A stretch of 64,000 nucleotides of DNA from Bacillota bacterium (GTDB lineage Bacteria; Bacillota; Clostridia; Christensenellales; Aristaeellaceae): the NCBI GenBank assembly GCA_023459275.1, contig JAEWVC010000038.1, positions 4,021-68,020 on the forward strand, written 5' to 3'. A program made the translations under genes and the position numbers. Position 1 is the stretch's first letter; each line of letters opens with the position of its first letter. Of this stretch, positions 49,414 through 57,802 are shown one piece after another. The notes beneath the pieces are model-generated. The model was given only the letters and a program-made list of their open reading frames with translations. It did no database searches and was not told the origin of the DNA.

Positions 49414-50583
49414 ATGCAAACCCCATATCTCCGGCGGACCTGGGTGGAGATCGATCTTTCCACCATCATGCATAATTATAAAGAAGCATGCAGGCTTGTA
49501 CAGCCCGGCACCAAGGTGACCTGCGTTTTAAAGTCCAACGCCTACGGCCACGGCGCGGTGGAAGTGGCCCGCGCGCTTGAAAAGGCCGGGGCCTCCTGCT
49601 TTGCGGTAAGCTGCGTACGGGAGGCCGTAGAGCTTCGCCGGGCGGGGATTGCCGGCGAAATTCTGGTGATGACCGTTACCGAGGAGCCCGCGCTGCCGGA
49701 GGCCGTGCGGGAAGGCTTACAATTGACGGTGGCCACCCTCAAACAGGCATTGGCCGCGGAGGAAGCCGCGAAAAGCGCCGGGCGGACGGCCATCCTGCAC
49801 GTAAAGCTGGATACGGGGATGCACCGCCTGGGCTTCACCCCCGGCAGCGAGGCAGAAGAGGATATTTTGAAGATCGGGAAACTGCCCCATGTAAAGGTGC
49901 TGGGGCTGTACTCCCACCTGGCGCTCACTGCCAGGGAGCGGGACCAAAGGCAGCATGACCTTCTTATGGGAATGCATACGGCGCTGAAAAGCCGGGGCAT
50001 GGAGATCCCCGAAGTCCATCTGTGCGACTCCATCGGCATGGTGCGGTATCCGGAGTGGCAGTATGACAGGGTGCGGATCGGGGCGTTTCTCTTCGGGGTC
50101 AGGCCCCTTGGCGGGATTTTGGCGTTTGACTGCCGGGAGGCGCTGGTGTTCAAGACCACCGTTGCCCAGGTGACACCTGTGGCGGCGGGGGAAACGGTGG
50201 GCTACGACAGCGATGCGCCCCTTGAGCGGCCTTCCCTGGTGGCCACCCTCTGCGCGGGGTACGGGGACGGGTATCCCAGGTGCATGTCCCGGGTGGCCTC
50301 CGTGCTGATCCGGGAGCAGTTGGCCCCCGTGCTGGGCCTGGTATGCATGGACCAGATGATGGTGGACGCAACCGGCATCCCCGGCGTGCGGGAGGGAGAC
50401 GAGGCCGTGCTGCTGGGGGGCGGGATCCCCTACATGCAGTACGCGGAATGGGCGCACACCAACAGGAACGAGGCTATTACCATCCTGAGCAGGCGGCCCC
50501 AAAGGGTCTACCTGGAGGATGGGAAAACCGTCAAGGTAACGGATGAACTTCTGGGGGACGGAGGGACCGGATATGGGCTATGA
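49414..50583 (+). CDS. alr: Alanine racemase
   Basis: A 389-residue PLP enzyme supplying D-alanine for peptidoglycan. VTCVLKSNAYGHG carries the PLP lysine Lys40; TLCAGYGDGYPR carries the second catalytic base Tyr283. ARLGF-type stretch MHRLGF and CDSIGMVRY are also visible. Length is normal. GGGGGAAA precedes ATG 49414. It overlaps the start of the M20 peptidase by 11 bases, so it is expressed together with peptidases. Confidence 0.96.
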   Translation: MQTPYLRRTWVEIDLSTIMHNYKEACRLVQPGTKVTCVLKSNAYGHGAVEVARALEKAGASCFAVSCVREAVELRRAGIAGEILVMTVTEEPALPEAVREGLQLTVATLKQALAAEEAAKSAGRTAILHVKLDTGMHRLGFTPGSEAEEDILKIGKLPHVKVLGLYSHLALTARERDQRQHDLLMGMHTALKSRGMEIPEVHLCDSIGMVRYPEWQYDRVRIGAFLFGVRPLGGILAFDCREALVFKTTVAQVTPVAAGETVGYDSDAPLERPSLVATLCAGYGDGYPRCMSRVASVLIREQLAPVLGLVCMDQMMVDATGIPGVREGDEAVLLGGGIPYMQYAEWAHTNRNEAITILSRRPQRVYLEDGKTVKVTDELLGDGGTGYGL

Positions 50584-51742
50584 GGATGTTTTGAAAAGGG
50601 CGCAGGAGATTGCTCCCTGGATCGTCGCGGCGCGGCGGGAACTGCACATGCACCCGGAATTGGGCGGGCAGGAGGCGTATACGCAGCGGTACTTGGAAAA
50701 TATGCTGGAGGAGCTGGGCATCGCCCACACCGCCTATCCCGGCCAGCACGCGGTGGTGGGGCTGATCGAGGGAACATTTCCCGGGAAAACTGTGGGCTTG
50801 CGGGCGGACATGGACGCGCTTCCCGTGAACGAGACCACGGGGCTGCCCTTCGCCTCGATGACGCCGGGGAAAATGCACGCCTGCGGGCATGACGCCCACA
50901 TGGCCATCGCTCTGGGCGCGGCCAGGATCCTTTTGGAGAACAGGGACAGGCTGCACGGAAAGGTGAAGCTGCTGTTTGAGCCTGCGGAGGAGACCACCGG
51001 CGGGGCCAGGGAGATGGTGGCCGCAGGGTGCATGGAAAACCCGCATGTGGACGCCGTGTTCGGGCTGCACATGTCGCCGGACCAGCCTTCCGGCGTGGTA
51101 TTTTCCAGGCCCGGGCCCATGAGCGGCGCCAGCGACGATATTCAGATCACGGTTCGGGGCCGGGGCTGCCACGGGGCGTATCCCGAGCGGGGAACCGACG
51201 CCATTGTGATCGCCGCCCAGATCATCACGGCGCTGCAAACGCTTACAAGCAGGAACATTTCGCCCCTGGACAGCGCGGTGGTCTCCCTGGGCAGGATTGA
51301 GGGCGGCACGGCCAGAAACGTGATCTGCGACAGAGTGGGCATCGAAGGCACGCTGCGCACCCTTCGGAAGGAAACGCGCAAGCTGCTCAAGGAAAGGCTG
51401 CTTTCGCTGCCGGGGAGCGTTGCGGAGGCCATGGGCGGCGCGGCGGAGGTGGCCTTGAAGGACGCCTACGGACCGGTATACAATGATGAGGCGCTCCACG
51501 GGCGGCTGCTTCACCTGGCGGCGGAGCTTTTCGGGCAGGACAAAATCGTTCCCCGGCCAGCCCCCAGCCTGGGGGTGGAAAGCTTCGGGTTCTTTTTGGC
51601 GAAAACCCCCGGCGTGTACTATGACCTGGGTTGCGGCGTGGGTTCCGCGCTGCACACGGGGGATTTCATGGTGGAGGAAAGCTGCCTGCCCGCGGGCTCG
51701 GCGCTCCAGGCGGCCATGGTGATGGATTTTTTGAAAGGATGA
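50573..51742 (+). CDS. M20-family amidohydrolase/peptidase
   Basis: A 389-residue M20D-type metalloenzyme. RRELHMHPELGGQE is the family start; LRADMDALPV and KMHACGHDAHMAI give the first metal residues; FEPAEETTGGAREMV contains the bridging Glu pair; HTGDFMVEE is near the end. The group hydrolyses N-acyl amino acids, hippurate or diaminopimelate derivatives. The linkage to alr and DppA favours an amino acid or cell-wall peptide substrate. ATG 50573 follows GGAGGG and overlaps alr. Confidence 0.93.
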   Translation: MGYEDVLKRAQEIAPWIVAARRELHMHPELGGQEAYTQRYLENMLEELGIAHTAYPGQHAVVGLIEGTFPGKTVGLRADMDALPVNETTGLPFASMTPGKMHACGHDAHMAIALGAARILLENRDRLHGKVKLLFEPAEETTGGAREMVAAGCMENPHVDAVFGLHMSPDQPSGVVFSRPGPMSGASDDIQITVRGRGCHGAYPERGTDAIVIAAQIITALQTLTSRNISPLDSAVVSLGRIEGGTARNVICDRVGIEGTLRTLRKETRKLLKERLLSLPGSVAEAMGGAAEVALKDAYGPVYNDEALHGRLLHLAAELFGQDKIVPRPAPSLGVESFGFFLAKTPGVYYDLGCGVGSALHTGDFMVEESCLPAGSALQAAMVMDFLKG

Positions 51743-51749
51743 GGAAGAC

Positions 51750-52550
51750 ATGAAACGCATTTTTCTTTCCGCCGACATGGAGGGCACCTGCGGCATCGCC
51801 AATTGGGACGAAACGAACAAAAACAAGCCGGACTACACGTATTTCGCTAACCAGATGACCAGGGAAGTGGCGGCTGCCTGCCAGGGCGCTCTGGACGGCG
51901 GGGCGGACGAGACGCTGGTGAAGGACGCCCACGATTCCGCCAGGAACATCGACCCCAGCGGGCTGCCGGAGCAGGCAAAAATTTTCCGCGGCTGGGCGGG
52001 GAACCTGTCCAGCATGATGATGGGGCTGGAAACGGGCTTCGCGGGCGTGATCTTCACGGGTTACCATTCCGCCGCGGGCATCAACGGGAACCCCCTGTCC
52101 CACACCATGAACACGCAGAACGTTTTTGTGAAGATCAACGGCGAATTGGCGTCGGAACTGATGATCAACAGCCTCACCGCCGCCATGCTGAACGTGCCCG
52201 TGCTGATGGTGACGGGGGACAAGGCGCTGTGCGAGTGGATCACGAAAGTGAATCCCAACATATTGACCGTGCCGGTGAACGAGGGCACGGGCCGGGGCGC
52301 GCTGTCCATCCATCCCGATCTGGCCGTGCGCCGCATCCGGGAAACCGCGGAAAAGGCCATGGCGCTGGACGGCAGCCTGTGCATGTTCCCCATGCCGCCG
52401 CATTTTGCGGTGGAGATCTGCTACAAGGAGCATTCCGCGGCGCTGAGCAACAGCTTCTATCCCGGCTGTGTGCAGATGGATTCCAGGACGGTGCGCTTTG
52501 AAACCGATGAGTACATGGAGGTTTTGCGGTTTTTCCACTTCTGCCTGTGA
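51750..52550 (+). CDS. dppA: D-aminopeptidase, M55 family (DppA-like)
   Basis: A 266-residue zinc D-aminopeptidase of normal length. SADMEG gives Asp9 and Glu11, KDAHDSARN His61, FTGYHSAAG His106, and GELASE a further acidic ligand, matching the B. subtilis DppA metal site. DppA removes D-Ala from D-Ala-D-Ala-type peptides. It lies 7 bases after the M20 gene, making an alr-M20-dppA group suited to D-amino acid peptide use. Confidence 0.93.
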   Translation: MKRIFLSADMEGTCGIANWDETNKNKPDYTYFANQMTREVAAACQGALDGGADETLVKDAHDSARNIDPSGLPEQAKIFRGWAGNLSSMMMGLETGFAGVIFTGYHSAAGINGNPLSHTMNTQNVFVKINGELASELMINSLTAAMLNVPVLMVTGDKALCEWITKVNPNILTVPVNEGTGRGALSIHPDLAVRRIRETAEKAMALDGSLCMFPMPPHFAVEICYKEHSAALSNSFYPGCVQMDSRTVRFETDEYMEVLRFFHFCL

Positions 52551-52559
52551 AGGTGAAAC

Positions 52560-53087
52560 ATGCGGATCGAAGCGTTTGACCGGGAGGACGCCGGGCGCAA
52601 AGAGGAGCTTGCAAAGCTGCTTTGCGCCTGCTTTCCCCATTCCTACGAGGATTGCGCGCAGGAAGAAGCGGCGCAATGCCTATCGGAAGGCAGAATCGCG
52701 CTGGCGGCCCTTACGGACGGAAGGCTGGCGGGGTTTGTGGGTGCGATGCCGAACTACGGGGTGACGGGCTGGGAACTGCATCCCCTGGCCGTTTTTCCCC
52801 AATTCCAGGGCCGGGGCGTGGGTACGGCGCTTGTCAAGGCGCTGGAGGGAAAGGTGAAGGAAAAGGGCGGCGTAACGCTGTACCTTGGCACGGACGACGA
52901 GTTTGATAAAACCACGCTGTCCCAAGTGGACCTGTACGACCGCCTGTGGGAGCAGATCGCGAATATCCGGAACCTGAAAAGGCATCCGTATGAATTCTAT
53001 CAGAAGCTGGGTTTTCAGATCGTTGGGGTGCTGCCGGATGTGAACGGGTACGGGAAACCGGATATCTATATGGCCAAGAGGCTGTGA
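52560..53087 (+). CDS. GNAT acetyltransferase, AAC(6')-like
   Basis: A 175-residue GNAT enzyme with an acetyl-CoA loop at PLAVFPQFQGRGVGTALVKAL. The C-terminal part (NIRNLKRHPYEFYQKLGFQI, then PDVNGYGKPDIYMAKRL) closely resembles a group of proteins annotated as aminoglycoside 6'-N-acetyltransferases. Chromosomal relatives often act on other amines, so resistance is only a possibility. It is the last gene of the alr-M20-dppA run, 9 bases after dppA. Confidence 0.78.
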   Translation: MRIEAFDREDAGRKEELAKLLCACFPHSYEDCAQEEAAQCLSEGRIALAALTDGRLAGFVGAMPNYGVTGWELHPLAVFPQFQGRGVGTALVKALEGKVKEKGGVTLYLGTDDEFDKTTLSQVDLYDRLWEQIANIRNLKRHPYEFYQKLGFQIVGVLPDVNGYGKPDIYMAKRL

Positions 53088-53118
53088 AGAAGCAAAGGGT
53101 ATAGGCGCGCCGGTGGAA

Positions 53119-53313
53119 GCGGGCGATGGATCATCGCCCCTACGGTGGGGTGCGCAGCTGCCGCGGAACCAAGCTGCAAGCGTGCCGGTGGCAAAAGGGC
53201 GGCAAAAAAGCGGCGGGGGCAAGCCCCCGCCCTACGGCTGTCTGGGTATACGGCCCTTCCCGGATGCGTGCAGGTGGCAGGGGGCAAATTTGCAGGGTGA
53301 ACCCCGCCCTACG
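53119..53313. repeat. Cluster of three dispersed palindromes
   Basis: This stretch and its flanks (53088-53390) hold no gene. Three palindromes of the GTAGGG family follow one another: 53119-53143 (core identical to 37646-37671), 53211-53236 (core identical to 12611-12636), and a degenerate copy near 53292-53313 (GGGTGAACCCCGCCCTACGG). Each ends in CCCTACGG or CCCCTACGG. Confidence 0.75.
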
Positions 53314-53390
53314 GAGCCTTGGCATATATACCCACGTAAGCATCAGCTGGTATATAATGATTTTCCCTTTGGAAGTTTTTGGGATAGGGC

Positions 53391-53426
53391 GCGGGGAAGG
53401 GTTTTTTTCAAAAAACCCTTCCCCGC
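53391..53426. terminator. Long perfect inverted repeat downstream of metY
   Basis: Arms of 17 bases (53391-53407 and 53410-53426, ends GCGGGGAAGG and CCTTCCCCGC) pair perfectly around two bases. T and A runs are inside the arms. It follows GGAAGTTTTTGGGA, as does the repeat at 40541-40580. Probable terminator of the opp-metY operon. Confidence 0.7.
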
Positions 53427-53454
53427 CAATTTTATCCTATTCCGTTCTCTCCGC

Positions 53455-54720
53455 TCACACCGCGGTCATGGCCTGTGTGATATCGGCGAGGATATCATCG
53501 ATATGCTCCAGGCCCACCGAAATGCGGATGAGGCCGGGGTTGACGCCGGCGGCGATCAATTGCTCCTGCGTAAGCTGGCGGTGGGTGGCGCTGGCGGGAT
53601 GGAGCACGCAGGTGCGGATATCCGCCACGTGGACTTCCTTGGAGGCCAGCTTGAGGCTGTCCATGAAGCGGACGGCCGGTTCCTTGCCGCCCTTCATGAT
53701 GAAGGAGATAACGCCGCAGGCGCCCTTGGGCAGGTATTTTTGGGCCAGCGCGTGGTAGCGGTCCCCGGGCAGCCCGGCGTAGCGCACGGATTCCACCTGC
53801 GGGCAGGACTGCAGATACTCCGCCACCGTGAGGCCGTTTTCACAGTACTGTTTCATGCGCACGGGCAGCGTTTCCAGCCCCAGGTTTAGTAAAAAGGCGG
53901 AATGGGCTGCGGGATAGCAGCCAAAATCCCGCATCAATTGCATCCTGGCCTTAACGAGGTAGGCCGCTTTCCCGAAATCCCGGGTATACACCACGCCGTG
54001 GTAGGATTCATCCGGTTCCGTGAATTCCGGAAACTTGCCGTTTGCCCAGTCAAAGGTGCCGCCATCCACCATCACGCCGCCCACCTGCAGGGCATGTCCG
54101 TCCATGTATTTGGTGGTGGAGTGGATGACGATATCCGCCCCGAAGGAGAAGGGCTTGCACAGGATGGGCGTGGCGAAGGTGTTGTCGATGATCAGGGGCA
54201 GGCCGTTTTGATGGGCGATCTTCGCGAATTTTTCAATATCCAGCACGGCCAGCGCCGGGTTGGCCAAGGTCTCGCCGAAAAACGCCCGGGTGTTGGGCTT
54301 CACGGCCTTTTGAATGGTTTCCTCATCCGCGCCGGCATCTACGAAAATACACTCGATGCCAAGGCGCTTTAGGGTCACGGCAAACAGGTTCACCGTGCCG
54401 CCGTAGATGGTGGAGGCACTTACAAAGCTTTCGCCGCTTTTGCATAGATTCAGGATGGACAAGAGGGAAGCCGCCTGGCCGGAGGAGGTGCACATGGCGC
54501 CCACGCCGCCTTCCAGGTCGGCGATCTTCTTTTCCACGGCCTCCACGGTGGGGTTGGAAAACCGGGAGTACATGTGGGCGGTGGGCATGTCAAATAATGC
54601 GCCGATTGCCGCGGTGGAGTCAAAGACGTAGGTGGTGCTCTGCACGATGGGCATCACCCGGGGCGCGCCGTTTTCGGGGGTGTAGCCTGAATGAAGGCAT
54701 TTTGTTTCATCGCGGAACAT
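53455..54720 (-). CDS. metY: O-acetylhomoserine sulfhydrylase
   Basis: A 421-residue PLP enzyme of the Cys/Met metabolism family, making homocysteine from O-acetylhomoserine and sulfide. The PLP lysine is in VIHSTTKYMDGHALQVGG; SRFSNPTVEAVEKKIADLEGG (split around residues 51-71) and PLIIDNTFATPILCKP are typical. The length and the RFSNPT form favour MetY over cystathionine gamma-synthase. AAAGGAG precedes ATG 54720. It lies 28 bases after oppF on the same strand. Confidence 0.92.
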   Translation of the reverse strand: MFRDETKCLHSGYTPENGAPRVMPIVQSTTYVFDSTAAIGALFDMPTAHMYSRFSNPTVEAVEKKIADLEGGVGAMCTSSGQAASLLSILNLCKSGESFVSASTIYGGTVNLFAVTLKRLGIECIFVDAGADEETIQKAVKPNTRAFFGETLANPALAVLDIEKFAKIAHQNGLPLIIDNTFATPILCKPFSFGADIVIHSTTKYMDGHALQVGGVMVDGGTFDWANGKFPEFTEPDESYHGVVYTRDFGKAAYLVKARMQLMRDFGCYPAAHSAFLLNLGLETLPVRMKQYCENGLTVAEYLQSCPQVESVRYAGLPGDRYHALAQKYLPKGACGVISFIMKGGKEPAVRFMDSLKLASKEVHVADIRTCVLHPASATHRQLTQEQLIAAGVNPGLIRISVGLEHIDDILADITQAMTAV

Positions 54721-54748
54721 CTTGTTGTTCTCCTTTATCGGTGGCATT

Positions 54749-55681
54749 TCACAGCAGCTTTTTGTATTGGGTAAATTCCCGTTGGTTGGCGTTTACAAAG
54801 TGCCCCGGCGCGATCTCCCGGAAGGCGGGCGGGTCCTCGTCATAATCGTGCATGAAGGGGTCGTAGACCTCCAGCACCTTTTGCTTTTCCACAATGGGGT
54901 TGGGCTGGGGGATGGCCGAAAGCAGCGCCCGGGTGTAGGGGTGCAGCGGGGTTTCAAACAGGGTTTCCGTTTCGGCCATTTCCACCAGAATGCCCTTGTG
55001 GATCACGGCGATGCGGTCGCAGATGAAGCGCATCACCGACAGGTCATGGGCGATAAAAAGATAGGTGAGCCCGCGCTGCTGCTTCAAGTCGTTCATCAGG
55101 TTCAGCACCTGGGCCCTAATGGATACATCCAGGGCGGAGATGGGCTCATCGGCGATGATGAATTCGGGGTTCATGATCAGCGCCCGGGCGATGCCGATCC
55201 TTTGCCGCTGGCCGCCGGAGAACTCGTGGGGGAAGCGGCTCATGAATTCCGGCAGAAGGCCCACGTCGCGGAGGGCGGCCTCCACCATGGCCCGCAATTC
55301 CTGCTTGGGAATGTGGCGGCCCTGCACCCCCTCGGACACGATGTAGTCAATTTTGGCCCGCTCGTTCAGGGAAGCCATGGGGTCCTGGAAGATCATTTGA
55401 ATCTTCCTGGTAATATCGAAGTCCTCGCTCCTGGAGATCTTGCCGCTGATGCGCTTGCCGTGGAATTTGACCTCCCCGCCGGAAGCGGGACGCACCCTTA
55501 CGATGGCCCGGCCGATGGTGGTCTTGCCGGAGCCGGACTCGCCCACCAGCCCGAAGGTTTCCCCCTTGAACACATGGAAGGTAACACCCCGGACGGCCTG
55601 GAATTTCTTGCGGCCGCGGCCAAAGGTGACCTGCAAATTGTTGACTTCCAGGAGCTTTTCCCGGTTCTCAGTCTGCGTCAC
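54749..55681 (-). CDS. oppF: Oligopeptide ABC transporter ATPase OppF
   Basis: A 310-residue ATPase: Walker A GESGSGKTT, signature FSGGQRQR, Walker B FIIADEPISALD, and the OppF C-terminal region with HPYTRALLSAIPQPNP. GTG 55681 is chosen because GGGAGG lies 8 bases upstream; the GTG at 55690 abuts that site. It overlaps the end of oppD by 14 bases. Confidence 0.94.
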   Translation of the reverse strand: MTQTENREKLLEVNNLQVTFGRGRKKFQAVRGVTFHVFKGETFGLVGESGSGKTTIGRAIVRVRPASGGEVKFHGKRISGKISRSEDFDITRKIQMIFQDPMASLNERAKIDYIVSEGVQGRHIPKQELRAMVEAALRDVGLLPEFMSRFPHEFSGGQRQRIGIARALIMNPEFIIADEPISALDVSIRAQVLNLMNDLKQQRGLTYLFIAHDLSVMRFICDRIAVIHKGILVEMAETETLFETPLHPYTRALLSAIPQPNPIVEKQKVLEVYDPFMHDYDEDPPAFREIAPGHFVNANQREFTQYKKLL

Positions 55682-56780
55682 GGGAAACACCTCCCAGGCT
55701 CTTGAGTTTTACAATGGATTCCGGGGGCGCAACCCTGGGCGCGCGTTCGTCCAGCAGCCAGGTGCGGGCGATATGGGTGGGGGAGACCTCAAAATACGGG
55801 GGCCTCTCCTGATGGTCGATCATTAAAGCATGGGGGTTGCGCTGGGCAAAGGCATCCCCCCGGATAGTTTTGAACAGGTTGGGCGGCGTGCCCTTGATGG
55901 AATACAGCTTTTCGCCCTTCTGCCCAAGCTGGGGCAGGGAGGACAGCAGCGCCCAGGTGTAGGGGTGGCGGGGATCATAAAAGATCTCGTTCACCAGGCC
56001 CAGTTCCACAATATCCCCGGCGTACATCACCGCCACCCGTTCGGCGATGTTGGCCACCACGCCCAGGTCGTGGGTGATGAACACCAGGGTCAGGCTGTAT
56101 TTTTCCTTGATTTCTTTGAGCAGGTTCAGTATCTGCGCCTGGATGGTCACATCCAGGGCGGTGGTGGGCTCATCGCAGATCAATATCTTGGGCCGGCAGG
56201 CGATGGCGATGGCGATAACGATCCTTTGCCGCATGCCGCCGGACAGCTCATGGGGGTACTGCCGGTAGCGCCGCCGGGGATCGTCGATGCGCACGTCCGT
56301 AAGGATGCCGATGGCGGCCTCCTTCGCCTTTGCGCCGGTCAAGCCGTGGTGCAGCTTGAGGGCCTCGGAAATCTGCGCGCCCACGCTTTTCAAAGGGTTC
56401 AGGCTGGTCATGGGGTCCTGGGGGATCATGCAGATCTCCCGGCCCCGTATTTGAAGCCAGTCCTTTTCCGTTTTGAACTTGGCCAGGTCGGCGTAGGCGC
56501 CGTTATCATCCGTGCCGTATTGGGCCGGTTTTGCGTCGTCTTTGCGCGCCAGGCCGTAGTAGCGGATTTCCCCGCCGGAGATGAACCCGTTCTGGTCCAG
56601 CAGGCCAATAAAATTCTTGTTGAGCACCGATTTGCCGCTGCCGGATTCGCCCACAATGGCCAGGCTCTCCCCCTTGCGCACGTCCAGGGTAACACCCCTG
56701 ATGGCATGGAGGATGCGGCCCCGAAGGCTGAATTTCACGTTCAGGTCTTTTACGGAAAGAATGGTTTTCCCCGCTTCCAT
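55668..56780 (-). CDS. oppD: Oligopeptide ABC transporter ATPase OppD
   Basis: A 370-residue ATPase: Walker A GESGSGKSV, Q-loop MIPQDPMTSLNP, signature LSGGMRQR, Walker B ILICDEPTTALD. An insertion after Walker A (about residues 65-100, YGLARKDDAKPAQYGTDDNG) is longer than in typical OppD. ATG 56780 follows GGGGGAAG; the open frame further upstream lies antisense-free but within oppC and is not family sequence. It pairs with OppF. Confidence 0.94.
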   Translation of the reverse strand: MEAGKTILSVKDLNVKFSLRGRILHAIRGVTLDVRKGESLAIVGESGSGKSVLNKNFIGLLDQNGFISGGEIRYYGLARKDDAKPAQYGTDDNGAYADLAKFKTEKDWLQIRGREICMIPQDPMTSLNPLKSVGAQISEALKLHHGLTGAKAKEAAIGILTDVRIDDPRRRYRQYPHELSGGMRQRIVIAIAIACRPKILICDEPTTALDVTIQAQILNLLKEIKEKYSLTLVFITHDLGVVANIAERVAVMYAGDIVELGLVNEIFYDPRHPYTWALLSSLPQLGQKGEKLYSIKGTPPNLFKTIRGDAFAQRNPHALMIDHQERPPYFEVSPTHIARTWLLDERAPRVAPPESIVKLKSLGGVSRDAD

Positions 56781-56797
56781 GGCTGCTTCCCCCTTTC

Positions 56798-57802
56798 TTA
56801 CAGGTGGTTTTTGGGGTCGGCGGCGTCGGAGAAGGCGTTGCCGATCACATAGAAGGAAATGGTGACGATGGACAGGATGATGGTGGGATAGATCAGCTGA
56901 TAACGCAGGCTGGGGCTCATCATCAGCTGCCGGCCCACGTTGATCAGGTTGCCCAGGCTGGGGATGGTGGCGGGCACGCCCAGACCGATGTAGGTGATGA
57001 ACACCTCGCTGCCGATGGCGCCGGGGATCGACAGCGCCATGCGCAGCATGATCACCGACACCAGGTAGGGCAACAGGTTGCGCAGGATGATGCGCGGCGT
57101 GCTGGTGCCCAAGCACCTGGAAGCCACGTTGTAGTCGCGGTCGCGGATGATGAGGATCTGGTTTCGCACAAACCTTGCCATGCCGATCCAGCCCGTTAGG
57201 GAAAGGGCCAGGATGATGGTGGAAACGCCCGGCCGCAAAATGAAGGACATCAATATCAGCACAATGGTGGTGGGGATGTTGTCGATGATGTTGTAGATTT
57301 CGGTAAAGAGGAAATCCAGCTTGCGCAAATACCCCCAGAGCATACCCATCAAAATGCCCACCAGGGCTTCGATCATGGCCACGCTGATGCCGATGAACAG
57401 GGAGGTGCGTGTGCCCGCCCAGAGCCTTGCCCACAGATCCTGGCCGATGGCGTTGGTGCCCAGCCAGAAGGTGTCGTTGGGGGCCACGTTTTTGTAGGGC
57501 AGGTGCGTGGCGGGGTTGTTGTTTACGATGAAGGGGTCGTACTGCCCCGGCAGGATGGGCTGGATGAAGGTGAAAAGTACGATCAGCAGCACCACCACAA
57601 GCAGGGTGATGGCCACCGTGTTCTTTTTGAAGGCCTGGAAGGTGGAGCGCCAGTAGGAGTAATGGCTCACGCCGGAGCGCTCCAAGTCCTCCTCGTTAAA
57701 GGGCGCGAAGGTAAACTTTTCTTCCTCGGACAGGCCGGCTTTCAGCTGCTGCCCGATATGCTCCTCCAGCTGCGCGACCTTGGGATGCTTGAGGATCGGC
57801 AT
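56798..57802 (-). CDS. oppC: Oligopeptide ABC transporter permease OppC
   Basis: A 334-residue permease with a long cytoplasmic N-terminus (about 60 residues) before TM1 and six helices in all. The FWLGTNAIGQDLWARLWAG stretch is the OppC/DppC hallmark (usually LGTDxxGRD); the EAA loop is RDYNVASRCLGTSTPRIILRN, split around residues 215-235. The start overlaps the oppB stop (TGATG). Confidence 0.94.
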   Translation of the reverse strand: MPILKHPKVAQLEEHIGQQLKAGLSEEEKFTFAPFNEEDLERSGVSHYSYWRSTFQAFKKNTVAITLLVVVLLIVLFTFIQPILPGQYDPFIVNNNPATHLPYKNVAPNDTFWLGTNAIGQDLWARLWAGTRTSLFIGISVAMIEALVGILMGMLWGYLRKLDFLFTEIYNIIDNIPTTIVLILMSFILRPGVSTIILALSLTGWIGMARFVRNQILIIRDRDYNVASRCLGTSTPRIILRNLLPYLVSVIMLRMALSIPGAIGSEVFITYIGLGVPATIPSLGNLINVGRQLMMSPSLRYQLIYPTIILSIVTISFYVIGNAFSDAADPKNHL

